A DNA stretch of 53,783 nucleotides from Deltaproteobacteria bacterium (GCA_024276935.1 JAJRWH010000011.1:1-53783); one strand, 5' to 3'. Counted from the stretch's first letter, positions 1-10,633 are shown. Numbers and translations are program-made. Notes: generated by a model not told the origin, from the letters alone.

Positions 1-124
1 AGGGTGACTGTTCCGTCTGCGGCAGTTTTGAGTGTATAAAGCAGTTCAGGAAGTGCCTGATTCTGAAGGGTAATTGTGATAAAGTGGCCAAATCTACGGT
101 TGACTCTATTTGCATATTGAGCAT
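1..124 (-). CDS. Possible small ORF, partial at left edge
   Basis: An open frame starts at an ATG at 122-124 and runs off the left end of the window (at least 41 codons). Upstream sits AGGAG about eight bases from the ATG, a good ribosome binding site. I do not recognise the product: the visible part has no clear signal peptide or motif. The frame lies just past the stop codon of the comM remnant. It could be spurious, since another minus-strand frame is also open here. Low confidence. Confidence 0.3.
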   Translation of the reverse strand, partial: MLNMQIESTVDLATLSQLPFRIRHFLNCFIHSKLPQTEQSP

Positions 125-152
125 GTCCTTTTCTCCTACCGTCCTCTCTCTT

Positions 153-360
153 TCACCCCAACTTCCGATCCACCCCGCGATACTGAATCGCCTCGGCCAG
201 ATGAATCGTCTGGATCTGCTCAACCCCAGCTAAATCAGCTATCGTCCGCGCCAGTTTAAGAATACGGGTGAAACTACGCGCCGATAACCCAAGTTTATCC
301 ATCACCTGCTCAAGCAGCTGATCGCCTTTTTCATCGAGCTTACAAAACCTGTCAAGAATT
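153..360 (-). pseudogene. comM: C-terminal remnant of comM (Mg-chelatase-like ATPase)
   Basis: About 68 in-frame codons ending in TGA at 153-155 match the extreme C-terminus of the ComM/YifB family: a helical stretch with LGLSARSFTRILKLARTIAD followed by IQTIHLAEAIQYRGVDRKLG. ComM is an AAA+ helicase-like protein of about 500 residues linked to branch migration during natural transformation. Upstream, the homology stops near position 360 and the frame meets a TGA about 20 codons further on, so the AAA+ core and start codon are missing. I read this as a 5'-truncated relic, left by a deletion or rearrangement between comM and the ferredoxin gene. The remaining codons look undamaged, so the event may be recent. 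Alternative: the rest of the gene was moved by an assembly join. Confidence 0.75.
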
Positions 361-440
361 AAATTATGGGAAAGACTTATTTGCTTTATTTGCAGCGTAT
401 TTCACTGTTCACAGGCACCGCAGGTGCGGTCTCCTGAGAG

Positions 441-475
441 ATAAAAAAAAGGGTGCCATAAAGGCACCCTTTTTC
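441..475 (-). terminator. Intrinsic terminator after ferredoxin gene
   Basis: A perfect 7-bp stem GGGTGCC/GGCACCC with a 5-base loop is flanked by A and T runs on both sides, so it can act in both directions. It lies about 25 bases past the ferredoxin stop codon and probably ends the rpsB-to-ferredoxin transcription unit. Confidence 0.85.
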
Positions 476-498
476 AAAGACCAGAAGCTAATATTTTC

Positions 499-663
499 TC
501 AGTCAACGATTGCATCAACCGGGCAGCTGTCAACACAGGCCCGACATTCGGTGCAGTCATCGCTGATTGCATAGATATCACCCGCTTCAGCAATTGCACC
601 CAGGGGGCAGGTGTCAACGCAGGTGCCACAGGCAATACATTCGTCAGTAATTTTAAGAGCCAT
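499..663 (-). CDS. 2[4Fe-4S] ferredoxin, 54 aa
   Basis: Small soluble electron carrier with two cubane clusters. Two complete ligand motifs are visible: CIACGTCVDTCP (Cys 9, 12, 15, 19) and CTECRACVDSCP (Cys 37, 40, 43, 47), each of the C-x2-C-x2-C-x3-CP form typical of clostridial-type bacterial ferredoxins. The two halves are internal duplicates. The ATG at 661-663 is preceded by AAGGAG, eight bases upstream. It follows frr by about 38 bases and precedes a strong terminator, so it is probably the last gene of the translation operon transcript. The redox partners cannot be told from the sequence. Such ferredoxins are common in anaerobes, in line with the inferred lifestyle. Confidence 0.93.
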   Translation of the reverse strand: MALKITDECIACGTCVDTCPLGAIAEAGDIYAISDDCTECRACVDSCPVDAIVD

Positions 664-701
664 CGATATTCTCCTTGTAAAAAGGGAAATCTGTCAACAG
701 A

Positions 702-1259
702 TCAGATTTCCAGCAATTCCTGTTCTTTTTCCTTAACCGCCGTATCAACCTTGGCGACAAAATCATCGGTCAACTGCTGAACCTCTTTCTCACCCTGCTT
801 GAGATCGTCAGCAGTGATTTCTTTATCTTTTTCGAGCAGCTTAAGAGTCTCGTTCGCCTCACGGCGCGCATTACGGATTGATATCCGTGCATCTTCACCC
901 ATTTTGCGCACCTGCTTGGCCATCTCCTTGCGGCGCTCTTCAGTCAATGCCGGAATCGGCAAACGAATGAGCTGACCATCAGAAGAAGGATTAAGCCCAA
1001 GATCCGCCTTGAAAATTGCCCGTTCAATATCAGGGATCAGGTTCTTCTCCCAGGGCTGAATCGTAATCAGGCGCGGCTCGGGAACACTCAGGCTGGCAAC
1101 CTGACTGAGTGGTGTCGGATTGCCATAATAATCGACCATAACGTCATCAAGCAACGAAATCGACGCCCGACCGGTACGAACCCTGGCCATATCACGCCGC
1201 AATGCCTTGATGGCCTTATCCATGGCAACCCGTCCCTCACTGAGGATATCCTTAAGCAT
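702..1259 (-). CDS. frr: Ribosome recycling factor, 185 aa
   Basis: Releases mRNA and tRNA from the post-termination ribosome together with EF-G and IF3. The length of 185 residues equals the family norm, and the conserved RVRTGRAS segment (residues 26-33) near the end of the first long helix is present. The ATG at 1257-1259 is chosen because AAGGAGGAG lies just upstream. A TTG seven codons earlier overlaps that Shine-Dalgarno and is not used. The start lies inside the last codons of pyrH (8-base overlap), so the two are probably translationally coupled. Classic rpsB-tsf-pyrH-frr order. Confidence 0.97.
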   Translation of the reverse strand: MLKDILSEGRVAMDKAIKALRRDMARVRTGRASISLLDDVMVDYYGNPTPLSQVASLSVPEPRLITIQPWEKNLIPDIERAIFKADLGLNPSSDGQLIRLPIPALTEERRKEMAKQVRKMGEDARISIRNARREANETLKLLEKDKEITADDLKQGEKEVQQLTDDFVAKVDTAVKEKEQELLEI

Positions 1260-1983
1260 CAGTAGCTCCTCCTTTGACAATCGTTCCGATCATCTCGCCA
1301 CAGACAACTTTCATGATATTGCCGCGACGGGTCAGATCAAAGATAATCATGGGCAGATCATTATCCATGCAGAGCGAGGTTGCTGTCGCATCCATCACCT
1401 GCAAGCCTTTTTGCAGCACTTCAAGGTATGTCAGATCATCAAGCTTGACCGCATTCTTGTCTTTGGCCGGATCAGCACTGTAGACCCCGTCAACCTTGGT
1501 TGCCTTGAGAATAACCTCGGCACCAATCTCCATAGCCCGCAAACTGGCCGCTGTATCGGTCGTAAAATAGGGATTTCCGGTCCCGGCACTGAAGATCACC
1601 ACCCGCCCTTTTTCGAGATGGCGGACGGCCCGACGACGAATATAGGGTTCAGCAATCTGTTGCATATCGATCGCCGATTGGACCCGGGTGACCACATCCT
1701 GCTTTTCCAGGGCATCCTGCATCGCCAGACTGTTCATGACTGTCGCCAGCATCCCCATGTAGTCAGCACTGGCACGGTCCATCCCCTTGGATGATGCCGC
1801 CAGACCGCGAAAGATATTACCGCCTCCGATCACCAGGGCAACCTCGACACCCAGGGCAACAACTTCACCAATTTCGGCGGCAATGCCATTGATCACTTCC
1901 GGGTCAATACCATAACCCTGATCACCGGCCAGAGCCTCACCACTGAGCTTGAGCAGAATTCGTCGATACTTGATATCAGCCAC
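1252..1983 (-). CDS. pyrH: UMP kinase, 243 aa
   Basis: Phosphorylates UMP to UDP with ATP, an essential pyrimidine step. It is a hexameric enzyme of the amino-acid-kinase fold, not related to eukaryotic UMP/CMP kinase. Seen: the N-terminal KLSGEAL phosphate-binding strand (residues 12-18), the glycine loop [10 protein letters not shown] (51-60) and a [14 protein letters not shown] segment in the nucleoside-binding half. Length fits the family. The start is GTG (1981-1983) with AGAGG upstream. It lies 36 bases after tsf and overlaps frr by 8 bases. Confidence 0.97.
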   Translation of the reverse strand: MADIKYRRILLKLSGEALAGDQGYGIDPEVINGIAAEIGEVVALGVEVALVIGGGNIFRGLAASSKGMDRASADYMGMLATVMNSLAMQDALEKQDVVTRVQSAIDMQQIAEPYIRRRAVRHLEKGRVVIFSAGTGNPYFTTDTAASLRAMEIGAEVILKATKVDGVYSADPAKDKNAVKLDDLTYLEVLQKGLQVMDATATSLCMDNDLPMIIFDLTRRGNIMKVVCGEMIGTIVKGGATDA

Positions 1984-2019
1984 AAATAACCTCTGAAAAA
2001 AGCAAATGAACCGGTTGGA

Positions 2020-2928
2020 TTATTTACTCAGCGCTGCAACTTCGGCGGCAAAGTCATCTTCTTTCTTTTCAATCCCTTCACCCAACTGGTAGCGGACATA
2101 GCGACTCAGTTCGATTTCGGTTCCCAGTTCCTTGGCAAGTTTCTCGATTGCCTTGCCCACTTTCTGGTCTGGATCGATGACAAAAGCCTGCTCCAGAAGA
2201 CAAACCTCGCCAAAGAATTTATTGATCTGACCGGCAATGATTTTTTCGACGATATTTTCCGGCTTGCCGCTGTCAAGAGCCTTGACCCGCATGATCTCTT
2301 TTTCTTTATCAACGATTTCAGAAGGCACCTGATCACGCTTGAGATACTGTGGGCTGGTCGCCGCAACATGCATGGCAACCTGGCGGGCAAGAGCCTCAAC
2401 CTGAGCATCGGTCGACGTTGTCTTCAGCTCGACCAGTACACCGATCTTGCCACCACCGTGAATATAGTTCACGACCACACCCTCGCCGGCATCACACCGG
2501 TCAAGACGGCGCAGACTCATATTTTCGCCAATCGTTGCAATCTGATGAGTGAGCTCTTCCGCCACAGTCCGGTCGGTGCCGGGAAATGGCAAACTCTTCA
2601 GTGCTTCGACATCGGCTGCGTCACTTTCGAGACTGACGGTAGCAATACCCTGGACAAATTTTTGAAAATCAGCGTTCTTGGCAACAAAGTCAGTTTCGGC
2701 GTTGACCTCAACCAGAACCCCTCTGGTTCTCGCAGAGGCCGCGACTACTACCCCCTCAGCGGCAACCCGACCCGACTTCTTAGCCGCGGCAGAAAGACCC
2801 TTCTTGCGCAGAAAGTCTACGGCTTCGTCCATATTGCCACCGGTTTCGGTCAGTGCTTTTTTGCAATCCATCATGCCTGCGCCAGTTTTTTTACGCAGTT
2901 CAGATACCATTGATGCTGTGATACTCAC
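2020..2928 (-). CDS. tsf: Elongation factor Ts, 302 aa
   Basis: Guanine nucleotide exchange factor for EF-Tu. The N-terminal UBA-like part carries LRKKTGAGMMDCKKAL (about residues 11-26), and the core carries the TDFVAKN signature (79-85) that contacts EF-Tu. The frame is open far upstream, but homology begins at VSITASMVSELR, and a GTG at 2926-2928 has GGAGG nine bases upstream, so the longer reading is rejected. The length is slightly above the roughly 280-residue E. coli protein. It is separated from rpsB by 133 bases holding a perfect palindrome. Confidence 0.96.
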   Translation of the reverse strand: MSITASMVSELRKKTGAGMMDCKKALTETGGNMDEAVDFLRKKGLSAAAKKSGRVAAEGVVVAASARTRGVLVEVNAETDFVAKNADFQKFVQGIATVSLESDAADVEALKSLPFPGTDRTVAEELTHQIATIGENMSLRRLDRCDAGEGVVVNYIHGGGKIGVLVELKTTSTDAQVEALARQVAMHVAATSPQYLKRDQVPSEIVDKEKEIMRVKALDSGKPENIVEKIIAGQINKFFGEVCLLEQAFVIDPDQKVGKAIEKLAKELGTEIELSRYVRYQLGEGIEKKEDDFAAEVAALSK

Positions 2929-3007
2929 GTCGTCATTCCTCCATACCTGGGTTTTTAATCCGCCATTTATGTTGCGATGAAAAACCGATTTTCGAATGTT
3001 TACGTCA

Positions 3008-3033
3008 ACGGCTGGGCAGTACTGCCCAGCCGT
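3008..3033 (-). promoter_or_regulatory. Perfect 26-bp palindrome in the rpsB-tsf spacer
   Basis: Two 13-base arms, ACGGCTGGGCAGT and its exact reverse complement, abut with no loop. As RNA it would fold into a strong GC-rich hairpin directly after the rpsB stop codon. No T run follows on the minus strand, so it is not a standard intrinsic terminator. It may protect or process the rpsB 3' end, or set the rpsB/tsf ratio. Confidence 0.6.
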
Positions 3034-3061
3034 CGGAAAAACTGAATTGATCTGTTCTGGC

Positions 3062-3844
3062 TTATTCAGCAGCAGGTGCAGCCGCTGCAGGCGCTTCTTC
3101 CACGGCCTGAACCTCTTCAGTTGCGTCCTGACCTTCTGCGGCGGTCTGCTTGGCAGCCGCACGCTTCTCACTGCCCTCTACACAAGAATCAGCCATGCGT
3201 GAGGCAAACAAACGGATCGCGCGAATCGCATCATCATTACCGGGAATAATGTAATCGATGCCATCCGGGTCACAGTTTGTATCAACCACGGCAACAACCG
3301 GAATCCCGAGACGCTTGGCCTCTTGAACAGCAATGGCTTCCTTTTTGGGATCAATGATGAACACGGCACCGGGAAGCTTGACCATATTCTTGATACCACC
3401 CAGGTTTTTCTCCAGCTTGGTCCGCTCACGCTCCAGCTGCAAAACCTCTTTTTTGGTCATTTTCTCAAAAGTTCCGTCGGTCGCCATGACCTCGATCTTT
3501 TTGAGCCGGTCAATACTTTGCTTGATCGTGGAAAAGTTGGTCAGCATACCGCCGAGCCAGCGATTGTTGACATAGTACTGATCAGAACGGGTCGCTTCTT
3601 CAGCGATGGCGTCCTGAGCCTGTTTTTTGGTACCAACAAACAGAACCTTCTCTCCGGCGGCGACAGTATCCTGGATGAACTGGCAGGCCGAGCGAAAGTA
3701 ACGTACCGTCTTCTGCAGGTCGACAATGTAAATGCCGTTACGTGCGCCGAAGATATAAGGTTTCATCTTCGGGTTCCAGCGTTTGGTCTGGTGACCGAAG
3801 TGAACTCCGGCTTCCAGCAGTTGCTTCATGGTAATCTGGGCCAT
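3062..3844 (-). CDS. rpsB: 30S ribosomal protein S2, 260 aa
   Basis: Small-subunit protein S2, added late to the 30S head/platform junction. The start [20 protein letters not shown] and the [20 protein letters not shown] segment are classic S2. A GGAG ribosome site lies seven bases before the ATG. The C-terminus carries an Ala/Glu-rich tail (from about residue 235) after the conserved core, a common variable feature. First gene of the translation operon, divergent from lptF. Its leader (3845-3925) holds a CTCGGG/CCCGAG hairpin near 3903-3921 that could serve S2 autoregulation, but this is inferred only from position. Confidence 0.97.
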   Translation of the reverse strand: MAQITMKQLLEAGVHFGHQTKRWNPKMKPYIFGARNGIYIVDLQKTVRYFRSACQFIQDTVAAGEKVLFVGTKKQAQDAIAEEATRSDQYYVNNRWLGGMLTNFSTIKQSIDRLKKIEVMATDGTFEKMTKKEVLQLERERTKLEKNLGGIKNMVKLPGAVFIIDPKKEAIAVQEAKRLGIPVVAVVDTNCDPDGIDYIIPGNDDAIRAIRLFASRMADSCVEGSEKRAAAKQTAAEGQDATEEVQAVEEAPAAAAPAAE

Positions 3845-4035
3845 CTTGTTGCTCCTTTTTTCTGGTTTGAATCCTCCGCTTTCGTCACCCTGTTTCAGGC
3901 TCGGGTATCTGTCCCGAGACCCCCTGCAACAGTCAAAAAGCGTGCGTAGTGGTTAACCCGTGGTCTATACCATGACCATAAATCATGATCAAGAAAAAAT
4001 TCTGCCTCCGGGAAACGATTCATTGGTGTCGAATA

Positions 4036-4064
4036 TTTACAGTTCCACACAGCTGTAATAAGAT
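4036..4064 (+). promoter_or_regulatory. Putative sigma70 promoter of lptF
   Basis: TTTACA (4036-4041), 17-base spacer, TAAGAT (4059-4064). Transcription would begin about 4071-4072, at or beside the ATG chosen for lptF. No Shine-Dalgarno is visible, so the mRNA may be leaderless. Confidence 0.45.
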
Positions 4065-4071
4065 GCCGCCC

Positions 4072-5244
4072 ATGGCAACCCGACGCATCAACCTTTATGT
4101 CTTTCGTGAAGTTCTCACCCCGACCCTGCTCGGGCTGATAATCTTCACCTTTATCCTGGTTATGGGGCGACTTCCCGGCCTGACAGAGCTGGTGGTCAAC
4201 AAGGGAGTCCCCCTGGGCAGCATCCTTAAGCTTTTCAGCTACCTGTTGCCAACCTTTCTCAGCATTACCATCCCCCTCTCCTTTTTGCTTGGCATCCTTC
4301 TGGCGTTCGGACGTCTATCGGCTGACAGTGAATTTATTGCCCTGAAAGCCAGCGGGATCAGTCTCTACTCTCTGCTGATGCCTACCCTGATCTTTGCCCT
4401 GGCCTGCTCTCTGGTAACCGGTGCCCTGACCCTGTATGGTGAACCGGCGGGCAAGACAGCTTTTCGGGATCAGATATTCACCATCGCTTCAGATCGGGCC
4501 AGTATCGGAGTTGAAGCAGGGGTATTCAATGACAGTTTCGAGGGATTGGTCATCTATGCCGAATCGATGGATGATCGACAGGATCAGATGCACAACCTGT
4601 TTATTTCGGATGAACGTTCGGCCAAAAAACCGGCAAATATTTTTGCCCGCCGAGGTCGCTTCATTCGTAATCCACAACTGAAAACCCTGACCCTGCGCCT
4701 GAAGCAGGGAACAATCCACCATCTGGCCAACGACCAGAAGAACAGCTATCAAACCATCAGCTTCACGACTTACGATATCAATCTGAACATCGACAAAGAA
4801 CTGACCGGCACCTCGTCCCGCTCACATTCTCTGGGCGAATATACCCCGCGCCAGCTTATTGAAGCCCGCCAGAAGCAGACCGACACCCGCAGAGCCAACC
4901 GGCTGGCGGTTGAGCTTCACAAGCGAATCAGTACCTCGGCAGCACCGTTGGTTTTCGCCCTGATCGGGATACCATTAGGGTTGCAATCAAGCCGTTCCGG
5001 CAAGGGTGCTGGTTTCGCCCTGGCTCTGGGAACAGCTCTCTGTTATTACATTCTCCTCAGCCTTGCCAGCACCCTTGCCAGTAAGGGAACCCTGCCGGCA
5101 GCAATCGCCCTGTACCTGCCCAACCTGCTCTTTGTCTGCGGTGGAATCTTCTTTATTCATCGTACCGCCATCGAAAAACCGGTACGCCTGTCCCTGTCAC
5201 CACTGAAACGCTTTCTGGCACGGCTGACAGGAGGGCGCAAATGA
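4072..5244 (+). CDS. lptF: LPS export permease LptF, 390 aa
   Basis: Inner-membrane permease of the LptB2FG ABC transporter that extracts LPS and passes it to LptC/LptA. It has the YjgP/YjgQ plan: N-terminal transmembrane segments (about residues 15-120), a large periplasmic beta-jellyroll middle (about 130-265) and three C-terminal membrane segments. The ATG at 4072 is preferred because homology starts at RRINLYVFREVLTP; another in-frame ATG is at 4063. Neither has a good ribosome site. Its stop overlaps the lptG start by 4 bases (ATGA), the usual lptFG pair. The ATPase and LptC are not in this window. Confidence 0.93.
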   Translation: MATRRINLYVFREVLTPTLLGLIIFTFILVMGRLPGLTELVVNKGVPLGSILKLFSYLLPTFLSITIPLSFLLGILLAFGRLSADSEFIALKASGISLYSLLMPTLIFALACSLVTGALTLYGEPAGKTAFRDQIFTIASDRASIGVEAGVFNDSFEGLVIYAESMDDRQDQMHNLFISDERSAKKPANIFARRGRFIRNPQLKTLTLRLKQGTIHHLANDQKNSYQTISFTTYDINLNIDKELTGTSSRSHSLGEYTPRQLIEARQKQTDTRRANRLAVELHKRISTSAAPLVFALIGIPLGLQSSRSGKGAGFALALGTALCYYILLSLASTLASKGTLPAAIALYLPNLLFVCGGIFFIHRTAIEKPVRLSLSPLKRFLARLTGGRK

Positions 5245-6323
5245 AACAGGTTGATCGTTACCTTCTGCGTCATTTCCTGCACATTCTCGGTTTGACACTC
5301 AGTGCCTGTATCGGAATTTATCTGCTGGTCGATTTTTTTGAAAAAGCCGGTGACTTCATTGAACATAAGGCGAACATTTCTCAATATTTATCCTATTTTC
5401 TCAACAGCATTCCCCTTATCAGTATCCAGGTGGCTCCTCTGGCTATCCTGATGAGTATGGTTCTGACTCTTGGAGGACTGGGGCGAACAAATGAAATTAC
5501 CGCCCTGCGCGCCTGCGGCCTCAGTCTCTGGCGAATCGTCCAGCCACTGATGCTGGCCGTTATCTGCATTTCGGGAATATATTTTCTGGTCAACGAGCTT
5601 GTCACCCCGCTTAACACCAGACAACTGACCCGTCTGCTTGATTACCAGTTACAGGGCAAGGCAGAACCGTCTCTCAACAGTGACCGTATCTGGTATCGTG
5701 ACGGCAATCGCATCATTAACGTGGCGCTTGCCCTGCCGGAAAAAAAATTACTGCAAGGTGTCACGGTCTTTGAATTGGGAGATAATTTTCTGCTTCGGCG
5801 TCGTTTGCAAATACCTGAACTCCACTTCAGGGACAACCTCTGGCAGACCGACAAACTTGAGCAACGTATCTTTGATTCAACCTATGGTGACCTTCAATCA
5901 ACAAGCTCGCTGAGCGCTCAACGCCTCAACCTGGGACGAACTCCAGCAGATTTTGTCCGGGCTGCCGAACAGCATGGGTTGAAAAATGTGATGGATCTCT
6001 GGCGCAGCAGCAAAAAACTGACCGCAGAAGGGTTTGACACAACCCGGCTGGATGTCGACCTGCAAGCGCGTCTGGCAGGCCCCCTCTCTTGCCTGATCAT
6101 GGCTTTTCTCGGGGTTCCCTTTTCCTTGAGCCGTGGTCGTGGCAGCAGTGCCGCTCTGGGCATCGGGTTGAGTCTGGCAGTCGGCGTTGGCTACTTTCTT
6201 GTTCTCTCGCTGGCAACAGCATTTGGTTATTCAGGCGCACTGCCATCTGTTGCTGCGGGCTGGGCGGCCAACATCCTCTTTTTACTGCTGGGGCTCTATT
6301 TGTTGATGAGATTGAAGGAGTAA
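5241..6323 (+). CDS. lptG: LPS export permease LptG, 360 aa
   Basis: Second permease half of LptB2FG, with the same architecture as LptF: an N-terminal membrane bundle beginning MKQVDRYLLRHFLHILGLT, a periplasmic jellyroll and a C-terminal bundle containing LAGPLSCLIMAFLGVPFSLS. The overlap with lptF implies coupled translation and 1:1 output. The length matches the family. A bidirectional terminator follows at 6395-6430, shared with convergent ahcY. Confidence 0.93.
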   Translation: MKQVDRYLLRHFLHILGLTLSACIGIYLLVDFFEKAGDFIEHKANISQYLSYFLNSIPLISIQVAPLAILMSMVLTLGGLGRTNEITALRACGLSLWRIVQPLMLAVICISGIYFLVNELVTPLNTRQLTRLLDYQLQGKAEPSLNSDRIWYRDGNRIINVALALPEKKLLQGVTVFELGDNFLLRRRLQIPELHFRDNLWQTDKLEQRIFDSTYGDLQSTSSLSAQRLNLGRTPADFVRAAEQHGLKNVMDLWRSSKKLTAEGFDTTRLDVDLQARLAGPLSCLIMAFLGVPFSLSRGRGSSAALGIGLSLAVGVGYFLVLSLATAFGYSGALPSVAAGWAANILFLLLGLYLLMRLKE

Positions 6324-6394
6324 AATGTTGGGCGTTGGGCGTGTCGAATCTGATTTCACCAAGTGCCCAATGCCAAGCACCCATCGCCTGAGCA

Positions 6395-6430
6395 CCAAAA
6401 AGCCCCGGTCAATCGACCGGGGCTTTTTGG
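6395..6430. terminator. Bidirectional terminator between lptG and ahcY
   Basis: The hairpin CCAAAAAGCCCCGGTC / GACCGGGGCTTTTTGG is nearly perfect, with A and T runs at the outer ends. It sits between convergent lptG and ahcY and can end both. Confidence 0.92.
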
Positions 6431-6432
6431 TA

Positions 6433-7863
6433 TCAATACCGGTAATGATCCGGCTTGTACGGTCCTTCGACCGGCACATCGATATAGGCCGCCTGTTCTG
6501 TCGTCAGAACGGTCAGTTTCGCGCCCAGTTTATCCAGGTGCAACCGCGCCACTTTTTCATCCAATTGCTTGGGCAGGACAAAAACTCCCTTTTCATACCC
6601 ATCCCCATTGCAGAACAGTTCAATTTGCGCCATCACCTGATTGGTAAAGGAGTTTGACATGACAAAGCTCGGATGACCCGTCGCACAACCAAGATTGAGC
6701 AACCGGCCTTCGGCCAAAACAATAACCGCATGGCCATCTGGGAAAACCCACTGGTCAACCTGATTTCCATGTTCAACAGGATTCTTGATGTTGATTTTTT
6801 TAATTCCGGGGATTTTCTCCATCCCGGCCATATCAATTTCATTGTCAAAGTGACCAATGTTCCCGACGATGGCATTGTGTTTCATTTTTGCCATGTGGCT
6901 GGCGGTAATAATATGAAAGTTGCCTGTTGTGGTAACAAAAATATCCGCATCAGCAACAACATCATCAAGGGTCTTGACTTCATAACCTTCCATCAACGCC
7001 TGCAAGGCACAGATCGGATCAATCTCGGTAACAATGACCCGGGCACCCTGCCCACGCAATGACTGACAGCACCCCTTGCCAACGTCCCCGTAGCCACAAA
7101 CCACTGCCACCTTGCCCGAAAGCATAACGTCTGTAGCACGCATGATACCGTCAACCAGAGAATGCCGACAGCCGTAGACATTGTCGAATTTGCTCTTGGT
7201 CACCGCATCATTGACGTTCATGGCCGGGAACGGTAACAAACCGTCACGCTGCAACTGATAAAGACGGTGGACACCGGTGGTGGTTTCTTCCGTCACACCC
7301 TTGATAGAATTCTGGATGGCTTCCCAGTCGATCCGTTTTTCAGTAATTGAGGCTTGCAGACTCTTGATCAGCTCGACCACATCCTCCGGATCATCAGCCG
7401 TGTACGACGGAACGCCCTTCTGCTGCCATTCGGCACCCTTGAGGACCATCATCGTGGCATCACCACCATCATCAAGGATCATGTTTGGCAATTGGCCATC
7501 TGGCCAACTGAGAGCCTGCTCGGTACACCACCAGTATTCAGCCAGAGTCTCGCCCTTCCAGGCAAAAACAGGAATTCCCGCTGCCGCAATCGCTGCTGCA
7601 GCATGATCCTGAGTTGAAAAAATATTACAGGACGCCCAGCGTACCTGAGCACCCAGCTCGATCAGGGTTTCGATCAGAACTGCCGTCTGAATTGTCATAT
7701 GCAACGAACCGACAATCCGTGCTCCGGCCAGAGGCTTGCTCGCTCCAAACTCTTCACGCAGGGCCATCAGACCCGGCATTTCAACCTCGGCCATCCCGAT
7801 TTCACGTCGTCCAAAATCGGCCAGCTGCATATTTTTAACTTTGTAGTCAGTAAACTCACTCAT
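6433..7863 (-). CDS. ahcY: Adenosylhomocysteinase, 476 aa
   Basis: Cleaves S-adenosylhomocysteine to adenosine and homocysteine with tightly bound NAD, clearing the product inhibitor of methyltransferases. Seen: the substrate-domain segments [17 protein letters not shown] and [20 protein letters not shown], the NAD Rossmann loop [11 protein letters not shown], and the conserved C-terminal KPDHYRY tail that closes the neighbouring subunit's cofactor site. Length is normal. The ATG at 7861-7863 is preceded by AAGGAG; a GTG four codons upstream is too close to that site. The 200-base leader contains a TTTTGCCTG/CAGGCAAAA hairpin (7891-7911). I found no convincing SAH riboswitch consensus. Confidence 0.97.
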   Translation of the reverse strand: MSEFTDYKVKNMQLADFGRREIGMAEVEMPGLMALREEFGASKPLAGARIVGSLHMTIQTAVLIETLIELGAQVRWASCNIFSTQDHAAAAIAAAGIPVFAWKGETLAEYWWCTEQALSWPDGQLPNMILDDGGDATMMVLKGAEWQQKGVPSYTADDPEDVVELIKSLQASITEKRIDWEAIQNSIKGVTEETTTGVHRLYQLQRDGLLPFPAMNVNDAVTKSKFDNVYGCRHSLVDGIMRATDVMLSGKVAVVCGYGDVGKGCCQSLRGQGARVIVTEIDPICALQALMEGYEVKTLDDVVADADIFVTTTGNFHIITASHMAKMKHNAIVGNIGHFDNEIDMAGMEKIPGIKKINIKNPVEHGNQVDQWVFPDGHAVIVLAEGRLLNLGCATGHPSFVMSNSFTNQVMAQIELFCNGDGYEKGVFVLPKQLDEKVARLHLDKLGAKLTVLTTEQAAYIDVPVEGPYKPDHYRY

Positions 7864-7890
7864 CAGACCCCACACTCCTTGTTGGTTACA

Positions 7891-7911
7891 TTTTGCCTGT
7901 CGCAGGCAAAA
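7891..7911 (-). promoter_or_regulatory. Hairpin in ahcY leader
   Basis: A 9-bp perfect stem TTTTGCCTG/CAGGCAAAA with a 3-base loop lies 28 bases upstream of the ahcY start codon. It could be an operator or an mRNA structure; no T tract marks it as a terminator. Function unknown. Confidence 0.4.
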
Positions 7912-8068
7912 CAGCAGTTCTCGATAACGTCTCTGATTCTGTCCGAATCATTAATGATGTCACATATGAATTGAAATTGGGAGCAAGAATATCGTTCTCT
8001 TTCTGGTTTTGCACCCATTTTTTTCAAAGACAATTAAAAATGTGGCCAAAATGACAACGCAACAAAAT

Positions 8069-9160
8069 TCAACTATCCTGCTGAACAGACTGAATCTTTG
8101 GTTGGGGGCGCTCCACAAACAGCAACCACAACCAGGTGGCGTAAAACCACAACCACAGCAAAACTGTTGCCGCGAATCGGCCCGGCAGATTGTTCGTCAG
8201 CAGGTTATAGACCGGCTCAAACAATCTGACCCAACGTAATTTCCCCTCACCAACAGGGATGTTCTGTTTGAAGGAACGTTTGGCGTCAAGGGCAAAAGCC
8301 AGTTGCCAGGCATGACCTCGCACGTAAGCACCACTGCGATACCATATCTTCAGCCGTTCGCCAAAAGAGAGTCGTTTCATGCTGCGTTTGAACTGTCTGA
8401 AAAAAGGCCGCAAACGCAGAGGTTCTCCAGCTCCCTGCTGACGGTAAACCGGAATGGCATCGTTAAAAAAATCGTTCCAGCCAATGCTGCGAAAACACAT
8501 GATCAAGGCATTGAGCAGTTGACGTTGCCAGAGACCTTCTGTTTCAAAACGCCGCGCCGAGGTGGATATTTCTGCGGGTAACAGCTCCCAGCGACCGATT
8601 CTTCGCAGCCTTTCTGCAAAATCGGTATCCTCCATAACCGGCAGGTTTTCACGGAAGTGCCCTACGTGCTGAAAGGTTTCCCGCCGCAACAAAAAACCCT
8701 GATCACCATGAATACATTCGGGACGGTCCAGACGGGCCTTCCACTCGTAGTAGTAAAATCCGGGATGTCGCTGCTTGCTCTGGCGGCGAAAATGGAGCCG
8801 AAAACGTCCAGCAACCGGATCAGTACCAAAAGCTTTCAGCATATCCAGGCTACGCCGCAAAGCACGCTCATCAAAAAAACGGCTATCAACATGCAACAAG
8901 AGTAACCAGTTGGTTCGCGCCTTGAGAATCCCGGCATTTAATTGACGGCCACGACCTTTGTCGGCATCAATCAGCCTGATGGGATAACCACAAAATCGCT
9001 GATACTCAGCAACCACAGCCTCGGGATTATCCGTCGACCCACCATCACTGAGGATCACTTCGAAATCACTATCCTGCTGACGCAGCAGGTCGGTCAGCAA
9101 ACAGCGTAGCTGATCCGCGTCATTGAGAATTGGAACAATGATGGAAAGTTCTGGTGTCAT
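8069..9160 (-). CDS. Family 2 glycosyltransferase with C-terminal membrane segment, 363 aa
   Basis: GT-A fold transferase of the TIGR04283-like group. Seen: N-terminal LSIIVPILNDADQLRCLL, the nucleotide-binding VILSDGGSTD loop, and the DxD-like metal site in LLHVDSRF. A middle segment (GDQGFLLRRE and VMEDTDFAERL) fits the acceptor-side motif of GT2 enzymes. The C-terminus carries an aromatic hydrophobic stretch (about residues 325-350) likely to anchor it to the inner membrane. The ATG at 9158-9160 is chosen over an upstream frame because homology starts there. No neighbouring glycan genes, so the substrate is unknown. Confidence 0.85.
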   Translation of the reverse strand: MTPELSIIVPILNDADQLRCLLTDLLRQQDSDFEVILSDGGSTDNPEAVVAEYQRFCGYPIRLIDADKGRGRQLNAGILKARTNWLLLLHVDSRFFDERALRRSLDMLKAFGTDPVAGRFRLHFRRQSKQRHPGFYYYEWKARLDRPECIHGDQGFLLRRETFQHVGHFRENLPVMEDTDFAERLRRIGRWELLPAEISTSARRFETEGLWQRQLLNALIMCFRSIGWNDFFNDAIPVYRQQGAGEPLRLRPFFRQFKRSMKRLSFGERLKIWYRSGAYVRGHAWQLAFALDAKRSFKQNIPVGEGKLRWVRLFEPVYNLLTNNLPGRFAATVLLWLWFYATWLWLLFVERPQPKIQSVQQDS

Positions 9161-9217
9161 GATTCCCCATAGATAAAGTTGCAAGAGAAATAAAAAAACC
9201 GTAACACAAAAATCCGC

Positions 9218-9245
9218 TTCACATCCGCAGATGCCGTGCTATAAG
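9218..9245 (+). promoter_or_regulatory. Putative sigma70 promoter of eno
   Basis: TTCACA (9218-9223), 16-base spacer, TATAAG (9240-9245), about 85 bases upstream of the eno start codon in the divergent region. Confidence 0.5.
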
Positions 9246-9261
9246 ATATGTCGGCTTTTAA

Positions 9262-10617
<1,356 letters not shown>

Positions 10618-10633
10618 TCCTGGAGTTACCCGC

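Noticed and set aside
2929-3171. N-terminal extension of tsf
   Set aside because: Open but without homology; the GTG at 2926-2928 with GGAGG fits the family start, and the extension overlaps the rpsB end and its palindrome.
7864-8060. SAH riboswitch ahead of ahcY
   Set aside because: The consensus core was not found; only a simple hairpin is present.
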